DNA of 64,000 bases from Bacillus sp. CGMCC 1.16541 (GTDB lineage: Bacteria > Bacillota > Bacilli > Bacillales > Bacillaceae_H): contig NZ_QFRU01000022.1 in NCBI RefSeq assembly GCF_003184905.1, positions 1-64,000 on the forward strand, given 5' to 3'. The position numbers and the translations under genes were made by a program. The notes below the pieces were generated by a model. That model did not search any database and was not told the DNA's origin. It saw nothing but the letters and a program-made list of their open reading frames with translations. Of the stretch, positions 26,533 to 36,172 are shown one piece after another. Position 1 is the stretch's first letter, and the number at the start of each line of letters is the position of its first letter.

Positions 26533-27273
26533 CTACATCATAATTCCACCATCTACATGAAGCACGGTACCATTTACATAGTTCGCTTCATCAGATGCTA
26601 AGTATAAGTAAGCATGTGCAATATCCGCCGGTTTTCCAAGGCGTCGCATCGGAATGGTTAACTTCACTTGATCAAGTGCTTTTTCAGGAACAGCTGCTAC
26701 CATATTGGTTTCTATAAATCCTGGCGCTACTGCATTGACTGTAATGTTTTTACGAGCTAGCTCTTTTGCCCACGTTTTTGTCATACCTACTACCGCCGCT
26801 TTTGAAGCTGCATAATTGGTTTGACCAAAATTCCCATACACCCCTGAGACAGAAGATGTGTTAATAATTCTTCCTTGTCCTTCGTTAATCATATGTGGCA
26901 CAACAGCTTGCGTACAATGAAAAACACCCGTTAGGTTAACATCAAGCACTCGTTGAAAATCTTCCACTGCCAGCTTTGTCAGCATTCCATCTCTCGTGAT
27001 ACCTGCGTTATTGATTAAAATATCAATTTTTGAAAATCGCTCAACAACTTGTTCAACCATTTGATCGACGCTCTTCCGGTCCGCTACATTCACTTGAAAA
27101 AACTCTACTTCATTTCCTTCTGATTGTAATTCTTTCGCTCTTTTTCTCCCTGTTTCTTCATCATAGTCAACCATGGCCACTTTTGCACCTTCTCGTAAAA
27201 ATACTTTAACACTCTCTAGTCCTAACCCGTTTGCAGCACCTGTAATAATAGCTACTTTGTTTTCCAACCTCAT
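26533..27273 (-). CDS. Short-chain dehydrogenase/reductase, FabG-like
   Basis: Classical SDR of 246 residues: TGAANGLG (11-18), NNAG (88-91), catalytic Ser 140/141, Tyr154 and Lys158. The sequence resembles 3-oxoacyl-ACP reductases and acetoacetyl-CoA reductases (FabG/PhaB). Asp36 at the end of the second beta strand suggests preference for NAD(H) over NADPH, unlike the housekeeping FabG. It is not near fatty-acid synthesis genes. A role with a hydroxyacyl-CoA or other short-chain alcohol is therefore as likely as fatty-acid synthesis. GAGGAGG precedes the ATG. Confidence 0.85.
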   Translation of the reverse strand: MRLENKVAIITGAANGLGLESVKVFLREGAKVAMVDYDEETGRKRAKELQSEGNEVEFFQVNVADRKSVDQMVEQVVERFSKIDILINNAGITRDGMLTKLAVEDFQRVLDVNLTGVFHCTQAVVPHMINEGQGRIINTSSVSGVYGNFGQTNYAASKAAVVGMTKTWAKELARKNITVNAVAPGFIETNMVAAVPEKALDQVKLTIPMRRLGKPADIAHAYLYLASDEANYVNGTVLHVDGGIMM

Positions 27274-27469
27274 CTCTCTACCTCCTCATAGCTAACGATT
27301 TAATTCGTACAACCACCTACTCAATTGTTTTCTAAAAAGTTCTTTTTGTATCTATATACCCAATCCATCAATTGTACTAACTACCGCTTACTTAATAAGT
27401 ATTCTACACCCCAATAAATATTTAACATTTTTTCACTTCTCTTTATTCTTAACAAAAAAATCAAGACAT

Positions 27470-28084
27470 TCATTCTCTGTCTTGATTGGCAATCCCAACG
27501 TTTAGGCGAGCTTCTATTTGTTTCCCTACTAACCAAAGAACAAAAATAACGACAACAACAATCACAGTTTTGATAGGCTCTTTAAAGAATGAAACAAAAT
27601 CAGCTCCGATAAAGCTCATAACAAACACCATGACCATTTTGCCTGCAAGAACTGCAAGCGTAAATTGCGCAACACTCACACGTGATAATCCTGCGACAAT
27701 GTTAATGGCTGCAGATGGTGTGAAGGGAAAACAAAGCATTAGAAATAAAGGGCCAAACCCGTGTCTCTCTACCCAAAGCATAATCTTTCTAATTTGTTGA
27801 TGTTTTCGTATATACGAAAAAAATCGCTCTCGTCCAAATCGACGAACGAGAAAAAACACAGCTAAAGCTCCTACACATGTTCCGATCCATGAGATCAGAA
27901 ATCCTAACCACAATCCGAATGCAGCAGCATTTGCCATAACAAACGCAAATAACGGTAAGATTGGTATAAACGCCTCAAGCATCGGTAATAAAACGCCTGT
28001 AATTAAGCCAAATGAGCGATATTCTTCTAACAATTTCAAAACGCCTTCTAATGTCATATATTGTTGCAATGTATCGAAATCCAT
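27470..28084 (-). CDS. yhjE: TVP38/TMEM64 family membrane protein (YhjE-like)
   Basis: A 204-residue DedA-superfamily membrane protein with about five or six helices. The central segment (FPFTPSAAINIVAGLSRV) is the conserved re-entrant region of the TVP38/TMEM64 domain, and GTCVGALAVFFLVRRFGRE precedes it. B. subtilis YhjE has the same length and lies in the gene cluster before addB. Members are thought to act in lipid or ion handling, but the substrate is unknown. AAGGAG lies 11 nt before the ATG. Confidence 0.8.
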   Translation of the reverse strand: MDFDTLQQYMTLEGVLKLLEEYRSFGLITGVLLPMLEAFIPILPLFAFVMANAAAFGLWLGFLISWIGTCVGALAVFFLVRRFGRERFFSYIRKHQQIRKIMLWVERHGFGPLFLMLCFPFTPSAAINIVAGLSRVSVAQFTLAVLAGKMVMVFVMSFIGADFVSFFKEPIKTVIVVVVIFVLWLVGKQIEARLNVGIANQDRE

Positions 28085-28175
28085 TCCCTAATCTCCTTAC
28101 AACCGAAAACTTAATTCACTACTCTTATTGTACCTTTTCCTTTTTTAAAATAAAAGAAACCTTATGACAAAAAGA

Positions 28176-28224
28176 GGCTGAGTAGAGTAGGAACAAAAAG
28201 ATCGTTCTCCTACTCTACTCAGCC
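28176..28224. repeat. 17-bp perfect inverted repeat
   Basis: GGCTGAGTAGAGTAGGA (28176-28192) is the exact complement of 28208-28224, with a 15-nt loop. It has no T-run on either side. It sits in the 265-bp gap between the S9 peptidase and the TVP38 gene. Confidence 0.75.
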
Positions 28225-28349
28225 GGCAACATCTCTTTCCAACAACACCTTTTAAGATCAAGAAATAGACAGGAAAGATACCTTGCATTTCACCCTTCTT
28301 TACTCACTTATATTTCAATCGGTTTTAGATTAGTGTTAAAAAGCAATGT

Positions 28350-30314
28350 TTACATATAACGCTCAAACCACTCTATAATATGGTTTAGACGATGTTTTCT
28401 TAAAACAGGAGGGCCACTACGTGATAATTCATGATTGGCTTCTGGAAAACGAACAAATTTCACATCTTTTTCTTTTCGTTTTAGCGCGATAAAGAGCTGT
28501 TCAGCTTGTTCAATTGGACAGCGATAGTCTTTTTCGCTATGCAAAATAAGCAATGGTGTTTCAACATTTGATACAAGTCGTAATGGTGAGTGATGCCATA
28601 GCTTATCAATGTCTTCGTAAATATCTGCTTTTACTTCCCACTCTGTAAAATAGTAACCAATATCACTTACACCGTAAAAGCTTGTCCAGTTTGAAATACA
28701 ACGTTGTGTAACCGCTGCTTTAAATCGATTTGTTTGACCAACAATCCAGTTCGTCATAAAACCACCGTAACTTCCACCCGTAACGCCTAGTCGATTCGTA
28801 TCAATGAAAGGATAGCGCTCGATTGCTTCGTCCACAACTACCATTAAATCTTCATAGTCCATACCACCATAATCACCGCGTACAGCATCGACAAATGCTT
28901 GACCATACCCTCTACCGCCGCGTGGATTTGAGAATAGGATCGCATAACCTTTCGCCGCTAGCAACTGAAACTCATACATAAAGGTGTTCCCATACATCAT
29001 ATGAGGCCCACCGTGAATTTCTAAAATAAGTGGATACTGGTCACTTTCTTTATCGTGAGGAGGCTTCATGATCCAGCTTTGCAGTTGCAAACCATCTTTT
29101 GCTCTCGTATAAAACGCCTCTGATGTAACAAACTCAACTTCTTCCACTAAGTCCTGATTTACATTCGTGACTTGCGCAAGCTCTCCTGTCATTAAGTTCA
29201 GCATGTATAAGTCACCAGGATGACTAGGCTTACTAATTCCAATCACCGCTTTATGCTGTTCTGGATGAATGGATAGACTATATACATGCAAGTCTTCTAA
29301 TAATGACGGATACATTTCTCCATGAATGTTACCATAGTAAACACCTACATTTCCTTGGTCACTCATGAGGAAATAAAATCCTTCACTATCACTGGTCCAT
29401 AAAACACCTGGATTGGTTCGCCAAGAATGAACATCACCCACCATTACATCCCCTATCTCTACATCCCACTCACTCGTTAAGCATGTAAACGTTTGGTTCT
29501 GTAAATGATACAACCAAATCTTATTAACCGTTGCCGATTGATATTCTCGTTCATTTCCAATTAACGCTAAATATGTACCATCCGGTGAAGCCGATACAGT
29601 TGAGAAGTACCCTCTCCCATTTGTCACATTCGTCAATAAACTTGTTTCTACTTCATAAATAAAGACATCAGAATGGAGAGATAAACCTGGGTTTTGAGAT
29701 CTGTTCGCTGTAAAAACAATTGACTTCTGATCTGGTAGCCAACAGCCTACACTATGATGATACGGTCCACTCGTTAACTGTGTGACATTGCCTGTTTCAA
29801 CTTCCACCATCATGACTTGCGAATACATATCTTTTAAAAAGCCACTTGCATCTGACTTGTATTGTAGATTTTCTACGACTAGCGGTTTAAGTTCTGTCGT
29901 GTCTTTACGTATTTCTTGTTCTGAGCTCTTTGTTGAGAATAAGATATAACGACCGTCTGGTGACCATTCAATCGTTGATGCTCCTTGCTGGCAATCTGTT
30001 AACCTCCTTGCTTCACCGCCATTCGATGAAACAAGATAGATTTGCGGTTTACCTGAACGAGTTGATAAAAATGCAAGAGAACGTCCAGTGGGTGACCATC
30101 GTGGTGAATAGTCTTTTTGTGCTCCATACGTCCATTGATTTGTTTCACCTGTTTCTAGCTCAATCATATGTAAATGTGAATAATAACTTTCCGTTTCACA
30201 GTTCATTCCATGCAATACATAAATCGCCCGACTTCCATCTGGTGATAACTTTGCGTCATAAACCGATTTTAGACGGTTCAAATCATCTAAGATTAATGCT
30301 CGTTTTTTTGACAT
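28350..30314 (-). CDS. S9 family peptidase (prolyl oligopeptidase type)
   Basis: Cytoplasmic serine peptidase of 654 residues, no signal peptide. The N-terminal ~390 residues form a WD40/TolB-like beta-propeller (repeats such as KLSPDGSRAIY, WSPDGRYILF and ASPDGTYLAL). The C-terminal alpha/beta-hydrolase has GGSYGG with the nucleophile Ser near 514, an Asp in the SEKDYRCP segment, and His in ANHELS near the end. It resembles B. subtilis YuxL and acylaminoacyl-peptidases, which trim short or blocked peptides. AAAGGAGG precedes the ATG. It stands alone. Confidence 0.9.
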   Translation of the reverse strand: MSKKRALILDDLNRLKSVYDAKLSPDGSRAIYVLHGMNCETESYYSHLHMIELETGETNQWTYGAQKDYSPRWSPTGRSLAFLSTRSGKPQIYLVSSNGGEARRLTDCQQGASTIEWSPDGRYILFSTKSSEQEIRKDTTELKPLVVENLQYKSDASGFLKDMYSQVMMVEVETGNVTQLTSGPYHHSVGCWLPDQKSIVFTANRSQNPGLSLHSDVFIYEVETSLLTNVTNGRGYFSTVSASPDGTYLALIGNEREYQSATVNKIWLYHLQNQTFTCLTSEWDVEIGDVMVGDVHSWRTNPGVLWTSDSEGFYFLMSDQGNVGVYYGNIHGEMYPSLLEDLHVYSLSIHPEQHKAVIGISKPSHPGDLYMLNLMTGELAQVTNVNQDLVEEVEFVTSEAFYTRAKDGLQLQSWIMKPPHDKESDQYPLILEIHGGPHMMYGNTFMYEFQLLAAKGYAILFSNPRGGRGYGQAFVDAVRGDYGGMDYEDLMVVVDEAIERYPFIDTNRLGVTGGSYGGFMTNWIVGQTNRFKAAVTQRCISNWTSFYGVSDIGYYFTEWEVKADIYEDIDKLWHHSPLRLVSNVETPLLILHSEKDYRCPIEQAEQLFIALKRKEKDVKFVRFPEANHELSRSGPPVLRKHRLNHIIEWFERYM

Positions 30315-30469
30315 GTTCCTACGCCTCCTTTGCTGTTTATTGTACTATATAAGGAAGGATTATATCGAATTTTCAGAACTCAGCTTTAAAAATCTAAAAA
30401 TTTAGAAAATTGGTTGTTTTTTTCTTTCTTCATCTATATACTATTAAAAAGACTCCGAGGTGATTTTTC

Positions 30470-30706
30470 ATGAAAAACGAAAAGTCGTATACCGAAATGA
30501 TGAAGTCGTTAGCCCGCAAAAAAAGAACAATGGAGACAATCAGCATGTTAGATGTGTACATCGACATGATTATTGACGAATCCTTGTTCAAAAGACGTAA
30601 AGAACTATTAGAGCAAAGCATCGATGAAGCCTTAGACAACCGTGATCAGCAAACCTTCCGTGACCTCGCCAAACAATACCAACTATTAGTTCAATCTGCT
30701 ACTTAA
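30470..30706 (+). CDS. IDEAL-domain protein
   Basis: A 78-residue soluble protein. The C-terminal part has the IDEAL domain signature from which the family takes its name (SIDEALDNRDQQTFRDLAKQ), preceded by a helix (LDVYIDMIIDESLFKRRKE). The domain occurs in short Bacillus proteins and at the C-terminus of some regulators; its role is thought to be protein-protein interaction. GAGGTGA precedes the ATG. It is divergent from the S9 peptidase and converges on aceA. Confidence 0.85.
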   Translation: MKNEKSYTEMMKSLARKKRTMETISMLDVYIDMIIDESLFKRRKELLEQSIDEALDNRDQQTFRDLAKQYQLLVQSAT

Positions 30707-30715
30707 TTTTAAAAA

Positions 30716-30743
30716 ATCCTTCACGCATTTTTGCATGAAGGAT
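30716..30743. terminator. Bidirectional terminator, IDEAL gene / aceA
   Basis: ATCCTTCA (30716-30723) with TGAAGGAT (30736-30743). TTTTTT follows on the minus strand (for aceA) and CATTTTTG on the plus strand. Confidence 0.85.
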
Positions 30744-30754
30744 CATTTTTGTGA

Positions 30755-32035
30755 CTATGCTTTTGTAAATTGATCTGCTTCTGTGGATCCTTTTAAAGCT
30801 GTTGTAGAAGACGTTCCTCCTGAAACAACTTGTGCTACCTCATCAAAGTATCCTGTTCCTACCTCACGTTGATGTCTCGTAGCTGTATAACCGTAAGCCT
30901 CACTTGAAAACTCACGTTGTTGTAATTCTGAATAAGCTGCCATTCCTCTCGTTTTGTATCCACGAGCTAATTCAAACATGCTGTGGTTCAGCGCATGGAA
31001 ACCTGCTAATGTAACGAACTGGAACTTATAGCCCATTTTTGCAATTTCACGTTGAAACTTTTCGATTGTTTTTTCATCTAGCTTTTTCTTCCAGTTAAAT
31101 GATGGCGAGCAGTTATACGCTAACAGTTTACCTGGGAATTTCTCGTGAATAGCTTTAGCGAACTTCTCCGCTTGTTCTAAATCTGGCTCTGATGTTTCAC
31201 ACCAAATTAAATCTGCGTAAGGTGCATAAGACAGACCTCTTGCAATCGCTTGGTCTAACCCTGCACGTGTACGATAGAAACCTTCTGCTGTACGCTCTCC
31301 TGTAATAAACTGACGATCTACTGGATCAATATCACTTGTAATAAGGTCTGCTGCATCTGCATCTGTACGTGCAATTAAAATCGTTGGAACACCCATGACA
31401 TCCGCTGCAAGACGTGCTGAAATTAAATTACGTACAGCTGTCTGCGTTGGTAAAAGGACTTTCCCTCCTAAATGGCCACACTTCTTTTCAGAAGATAATT
31501 GATCTTCAAAGTGAACCGCCGAAGCACCCGATTCAATCATCCCTTTCATTAGTTCAAATACATTTAATTGACCGCCAAATCCTGCTTCTGCGTCCGCTAT
31601 AATAGGTGCAAAGTAATCAATATCCCCTTCACCTTCAAGATGTTGAATTTGATCTGCTCGTTGTAACGCTTGATTAATACGTTTTACAACGTGAGGTACA
31701 CTGTTTGCTGGATATAAACTTTGATCTGGATACATGTGACCCGATAAGTTTGCATCGGCAGCTACTTGCCAACCACTGAGATAAATCGCTTTTAATCCAG
31801 CTTTGATTTGTTGAACAGCTTGATTACCAGTTAACGCCCCTAACGCATGAACATAATTTTCTGTTTGTAAAAGGTTCCAAAACTTTTCAGCTCCACGTCG
31901 TGCCAATGTATGTTCAATGTCAATTGAACCTCTTAGTTTAATAACCTCTTCAGCAGAATACGTACGCTCAATCCCTTCCCAACGTTTATCACTCTTCCAG
32001 CTTTGTTCTAATTTCTGAATACGTTCATTTGTCAT
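30755..32035 (-). CDS. aceA: Isocitrate lyase
   Basis: Cleaves isocitrate to succinate and glyoxylate, the entry to the glyoxylate shunt, which allows growth on acetate or fatty acids. The 426-residue protein carries the signature KKCGHLGGK at 184-192 with the catalytic Cys. Metal and substrate segments (DAEAGFGG and the later NCSPSFNW) are intact. It lies 68 bp downstream of malate synthase as aceB-aceA. B. subtilis 168 lacks this pathway, so the operon helps separate this organism from it. The lcfB and enoyl-CoA hydratase genes 6 kb away supply acetyl-CoA. Confidence 0.97.
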   Translation of the reverse strand: MTNERIQKLEQSWKSDKRWEGIERTYSAEEVIKLRGSIDIEHTLARRGAEKFWNLLQTENYVHALGALTGNQAVQQIKAGLKAIYLSGWQVAADANLSGHMYPDQSLYPANSVPHVVKRINQALQRADQIQHLEGEGDIDYFAPIIADAEAGFGGQLNVFELMKGMIESGASAVHFEDQLSSEKKCGHLGGKVLLPTQTAVRNLISARLAADVMGVPTILIARTDADAADLITSDIDPVDRQFITGERTAEGFYRTRAGLDQAIARGLSYAPYADLIWCETSEPDLEQAEKFAKAIHEKFPGKLLAYNCSPSFNWKKKLDEKTIEKFQREIAKMGYKFQFVTLAGFHALNHSMFELARGYKTRGMAAYSELQQREFSSEAYGYTATRHQREVGTGYFDEVAQVVSGGTSSTTALKGSTEADQFTKA

Positions 32036-32103
32036 TTTAAAAAACCTCCTATTAGTAAATGAAAATTCAATTTTATAACCATGTAATTTTACTAACTTAC
32101 TTA

Positions 32104-33693
32104 TTAAAGAATGTCGTAGCCTCTTAGTGTTAAAAAGTCTGCGAATTCTTCTTGTGCAATTAGTTGATCGAATAAAGATACCGCTTCCGAAAAACGCCCC
32201 TCGTTAAATCGCTCTTCTCCGAGTTGCTGCTTGATTTTTTGTAACTCTTCTTGCTTTAATTGTTCAACAAGCTCGAATGTTATCTTTCGTCCATCTTGTA
32301 ACATGCCTTTCGGATGGCGAATCCATTGCCAAATTTGTGCACGAGATATTTCGGCAGTTGCAGCATCTTCCATCAAATTATGAATCGGAGCTGCTCCTCT
32401 TCCGCATAACCACGATTCAATGTATTGAATGCCAACGTTAATATTTGTTCGTAAGCCATCTTCTGTAATGTTTCCTTGTGGCACTTCTAATAAATTTTCA
32501 GCTGTTACTTGTACGTCTTCTCGTTTTCGATCAATCTGATTCTTTCCAGTCATCACCTTGTCAAACACTTCCATTGCCACAGGAACGAGGCCAGGGTGAG
32601 CGACCCACGTACCATCATGACCATCATTCGCTTCTCTTTCTTTATCGTTTCGAACTTTTTCAAATGCGATTCGGTTGGCTTCATCGTCATTTTTAACAGG
32701 AATTTGTGCAGCCATTCCGCCAATCGCATGAACATTTCGACGATGACAAGTTTGAATTGCTAACAGAGAATAAGACCTCATAAATGGTACGGTCATTGTG
32801 ACAAGTGCTCGATCTGGTAAAATCACATTCTCTTGGTTACGCAACTTTTTAATGTAACTAAAAATATAATCCCAACGGCCACAGTTTAATCCGGCTGAGT
32901 GTTCTTTTAATTCATACAGAATCTCATCCATTTCAAATGCAGCTAAAATGGTTTCAATTAAAACGGTTGCTTTAATTGTTCCTTTTGGAATACCTAAGTA
33001 CTGTTGTGCATAAATGAAAACATCATTCCATAAACGAGCTTCTAAATGACTTTCCATTTTCGGTAAGTAAAAGTAAGGACCGCTTCCTCTAGCAATCAAC
33101 TCTTTCGCATTGTGAAAAAAGTACAATCCGAAATCTACTAAACTACCTGACATCGGTTCATTCTCTATTAAAAGATGCTTTTCTTCTAAATGCCAGCCAC
33201 GGGGTCGTACAACTAGTGTTGCCACATCACTTTTTAATTGATAGGTCTTTCCATTTGTCCCTTCAAATGAAATGGTTTTATTCACTGCATCTTGAAGGTT
33301 GATCTGACCATCTAACGCATTTTCCCATGTTGGAGAGTTTGCATCCTCAAAGTCAGCCATAAACACTTTTGCACCTGAATTTAATGCGTTGATAATCATT
33401 TTACGTTCGACGGGACCTGTAATTTCAACACGTCGATCTAGTAAATCATGCGGGATTGGTGACACCGTCCAATCACTTTTACGAATATGTTCGGTTTCTT
33501 TTAAAAAGGCGGGAAGCTTTCCATTATCGATTTCTTGTTGGCGGGCAATTCTTCGTTGTAATAGTTGTTTTCTCGTTGAGTTGAATGTTGTGTGAAGGGA
33601 TTTCAGAAATTGTAACGCATCTGGTGTTAAAATCTCAAGATGAGCGGGAGTCGTTTTACCAGCAACCTGGATACCAGTTGTGCCTGTTTGCAT
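32104..33693 (-). CDS. aceB: Malate synthase A
   Basis: Condenses glyoxylate with acetyl-CoA to malate, the second step of the glyoxylate shunt. The 529-residue length is that of form A. Family segments include [35 protein letters not shown] and the [16 protein letters not shown] stretch of the TIM barrel, with the C-terminal plug domain after about 400. It is the first gene of aceBA. AAGAAAGGAGTG lies upstream. The 215 bp before it is A+T-rich; I saw no convincing cre site there. Confidence 0.96.
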   Translation of the reverse strand: MQTGTTGIQVAGKTTPAHLEILTPDALQFLKSLHTTFNSTRKQLLQRRIARQQEIDNGKLPAFLKETEHIRKSDWTVSPIPHDLLDRRVEITGPVERKMIINALNSGAKVFMADFEDANSPTWENALDGQINLQDAVNKTISFEGTNGKTYQLKSDVATLVVRPRGWHLEEKHLLIENEPMSGSLVDFGLYFFHNAKELIARGSGPYFYLPKMESHLEARLWNDVFIYAQQYLGIPKGTIKATVLIETILAAFEMDEILYELKEHSAGLNCGRWDYIFSYIKKLRNQENVILPDRALVTMTVPFMRSYSLLAIQTCHRRNVHAIGGMAAQIPVKNDDEANRIAFEKVRNDKEREANDGHDGTWVAHPGLVPVAMEVFDKVMTGKNQIDRKREDVQVTAENLLEVPQGNITEDGLRTNINVGIQYIESWLCGRGAAPIHNLMEDAATAEISRAQIWQWIRHPKGMLQDGRKITFELVEQLKQEELQKIKQQLGEERFNEGRFSEAVSLFDQLIAQEEFADFLTLRGYDIL

Positions 33694-33912
33694 CTATGCG
33701 ACACACTCCTTTCTTCTTGTTATAAAACAGATTGTTGTTTACATTAGTTATTATATAACAGAATATTCTAAAGAGGAACACTTTTTTGAAAAAATTTTCC
33801 TACTTTTAAGTTGTCCACCCTTTAAATCTTCCCTTATCATAGGTACGCACTGTTTAAGCCTTTTAGCACTAAAAAGACAAAAAGATTGAGCATGCGCTCA
33901 TATCCACACAAA

Positions 33913-33973
33913 AAAAACTCGAGATTCCTCAACGAACGATCTTTTCCTTCTTTTGAGATAACCTCGAGTTTTT
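33913..33973. terminator. Terminator of the M48 protease gene
   Basis: AAAAACTCGAG (33913-33923) pairs perfectly with CTCGAGTTTTT (33963-33973), and CTCAA/TTGAG adds an inner stem. T-runs occur on both strands, so it may also stop transcripts from the other side. Confidence 0.8.
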
Positions 33974-33975
33974 GC

Positions 33976-35235
33976 TTACTCGCTCTTTTTATATTCTTCA
34001 ATGAATTGAATTCGCTCTAAAATGGTTGGATGACTGTAGCGAAATAGTTTGACTAAATAAGGTGGATTCACTTGTGATAATCCTGACTTTGTTAATTCTT
34101 GGAACGTTTTCACAGCTGCTTGTTGATCTCCTGTTAACTCAATCGCATACGTATCAGATTGAAGTTCATGATAACGTGACACAACATTTGTAAATGGGCT
34201 AATGATAAACGTCATAAGTGAAACTAACAATAAAAGAAGTGGCAAAGATGCGACGTCATTCAGCGATGAAAGTTGAAGTGTCTGTCCCCATTTCCGAATG
34301 ACCCATTGTGCTAGATGTTTGATGATCCATAAACCAACTAACGATAAGCCAAGAGCCAATAATATGCTACCATACACGTGTTTCTTTACATAATGACCCA
34401 TTTCATGTGCCATAATGAACAAGATTTCATTATCTCCGAGCTTCTCTAATGTTGTGTCCCATAACACAATCCGTGAGTTAGATCCGATTCCTGTTACATA
34501 CGCATTCATTGAATTTGTTTTTTCTGACATATTCACTTCATACACATGTTCCGCTGGTATATTTGCTTCATTGGCTAAATTCAATATTTTTGCTTCTAAC
34601 TCTTTATCTTGAAGTGGATAAAAATCGTTGTAAAGAGGGTCAATAACTACCGGTTGAATAAATGTTAGAAAGAGCGTAAACGGAACTGACAAGACCCAAG
34701 CATACAACCACCAACGTTTCTGATACTTTCGAATAAGCCAGTATAAAATCGCAACAGTCACAGCCAACATGAGATAACTAATCCAAAAGTCGATAAATAT
34801 GTCTTTCATCCAACCTTGAAACGATTGCGTGGTAATGTTATAGTTTTTCGATACTTGATATTTAATGAGATCTAGCGGAAATGACAGAACTAATAAGATA
34901 AGTGACAACCAAAACGCATAGATAGATGTTTGTACGATCATTTTTTTACTAATTTCTTGAGACCAATAACTAAATCTTCTCGAAAAACCAAATGCTAAAA
35001 CAAGAATAAATGCTAACCATTCATACGGTATACCAATAAAAAATAACACATTCCGTATCTTTGAATATTCTTCGCTTAACATAAGTTCTCTTGCATTCAT
35101 GAATGTAGCTGGATCGACACTCGTCCCTTTTAACTCCGCTGGAATAGACGTATCACTCATATAAAACAAGTAGAGATACATAAACAATGAATACAGCAAA
35201 AAGCCAATGACAGACCATGAAATTAATTTCCTCAC
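33976..35235 (-). CDS. yhfN: M48 family CAAX-type metalloprotease (YhfN-like)
   Basis: Integral membrane zinc protease of 419 residues, related to Ste24/HtpX. A GTG start at 35235 is chosen: AAGGGGGG precedes it by 5 nt and the first membrane helix then begins at residue 5; the open frame to 35289 has no good site. There are about five to seven membrane helices. HEMGH near 275-279 is the zinc motif; a third ligand is expected in the ELQSD segment near 355. QPVVIDPLYNDFYPL matches the family. In B. subtilis yhfN lies close to lcfB, as here. Substrates are unknown. Confidence 0.88.
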   Translation of the reverse strand: MRKLISWSVIGFLLYSLFMYLYLFYMSDTSIPAELKGTSVDPATFMNARELMLSEEYSKIRNVLFFIGIPYEWLAFILVLAFGFSRRFSYWSQEISKKMIVQTSIYAFWLSLILLVLSFPLDLIKYQVSKNYNITTQSFQGWMKDIFIDFWISYLMLAVTVAILYWLIRKYQKRWWLYAWVLSVPFTLFLTFIQPVVIDPLYNDFYPLQDKELEAKILNLANEANIPAEHVYEVNMSEKTNSMNAYVTGIGSNSRIVLWDTTLEKLGDNEILFIMAHEMGHYVKKHVYGSILLALGLSLVGLWIIKHLAQWVIRKWGQTLQLSSLNDVASLPLLLLLVSLMTFIISPFTNVVSRYHELQSDTYAIELTGDQQAAVKTFQELTKSGLSQVNPPYLVKLFRYSHPTILERIQFIEEYKKSE

Positions 35236-35317
35236 CCTATCCCCCCTTATGTACAACCTTCTTATCACTATTATTAGTTTAAGTATCAATTTCTTATTTA
35301 GAACAAAAATAAAAAGA

Positions 35318-35342
35318 GGTGGTCACAAAAAGTGTAACCACC
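35318..35342 (-). terminator. Terminator of the ABC importer operon
   Basis: GGTGGT (35318-35323) pairs with ACCACC (35337-35342) and CAC/GTG extends the stem around an A-rich loop. On the minus strand it is followed by TCTTTTTATTTTT. It lies 27 bp after the ATPase stop. Confidence 0.8.
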
Positions 35343-35368
35343 CTACAAAGTACTAATACCTCTTCTTA

Positions 35369-36172
35369 TTAGACTAAAAGTGCACGATCATTCGCAAGCT
35401 GTGTTCCTCTAATTCGCTGAAACTCTTTTAATAATGTATCAATCGTTAACGATTTCTTTTCTTCTTCCTCTACTTGCAAGATAATTTGCCCTTTATCCAT
35501 CATAATTAACTTGTTTCCTAAATAAAGAGCTTGCTGCATATTATGTGTAACCATTAAGGTTGTTAAATTCAAGCGTTTAACAATTTCTTTGGTGAGCTCC
35601 GTAATACGCTCTGCCCGAGATGGATCTAATGCAGCGGTATGCTCATCTAAAAGTAAAATGCTCGGCTCTGTAAATGTCGCCATTAACAAGGATAAGGCTT
35701 GACGTTCTCCACCCGATAAAAGTCCGACTTTTGCATCTAGTCGATTTTCAAGACCCAACTGTAACTGTTGCAGCTGTTCTTTAAAAAAGACTCGCTTCTT
35801 TTTCGTTACACCAAATGCTAATGTTCGCTTCTTTGTCCGGTTAAATGCAATGGCTAAATTCTCTTCAATTGTTAAATGGGGAGAAGTTCCTGCCATCGGA
35901 TCTTGAAACACTCGCCCTATCAGACTTGCTCTTCTTTGTTCAGACCACGCACTAACATCTTGGTCATGAATCAAAATATCACCAATATCACTTTGTAACT
36001 TACCTGAGATAATGTTCATTAAGGTTGATTTTCCTGCGCCGTTGCTTCCAACAATTGTGACAAAATCACCTTTATTTAAAGAAAGAGATATGTTATCAAT
36101 CGCGATTTTTTCATCAGCTGTTCCTTCGTTAAAGACTTTATGAATTTGTTTTAGTTGCAGCAATTGCCTCAC
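35369..36172 (-). CDS. ABC transporter ATP-binding protein
   Basis: ATPase of a three-component importer, 267 residues. Walker A GSNGAGKST (42-50), Q-loop in GRVFQDP, signature LSGGERQAL and Walker B ILLLDEHTAALDP are all present, followed by the H-loop VTHN. It overlaps the end of the permease gene by about 35 bp if GTG at 36172 is used. A TTG at 36163, giving MLQLKQIHKVF, is also plausible. With the BPD_transp_2-type permease and a lipoprotein binder it resembles TrpXYZ-like amino-acid importers. Confidence 0.88.
   Translation of the reverse strand: MRQLLQLKQIHKVFNEGTADEKIAIDNISLSLNKGDFVTIVGSNGAGKSTLMNIISGKLQSDIGDILIHDQDVSAWSEQRRASLIGRVFQDPMAGTSPHLTIEENLAIAFNRTKKRTLAFGVTKKKRVFFKEQLQQLQLGLENRLDAKVGLLSGGERQALSLLMATFTEPSILLLDEHTAALDPSRAERITELTKEIVKRLNLTTLMVTHNMQQALYLGNKLIMMDKGQIILQVEEEEKKSLTIDTLLKEFQRIRGTQLANDRALLV

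Noticed and set aside
29930-30352. 140-codon plus-strand frame over the S9 peptidase start
   Set aside because: Antisense to the beta-propeller coding region, with no family features; composition is typical of a shadow.
33680-33889. 69-codon plus-strand frame upstream of aceB
   Set aside because: Lies across the aceB promoter; no ribosome site and no recognisable domain.
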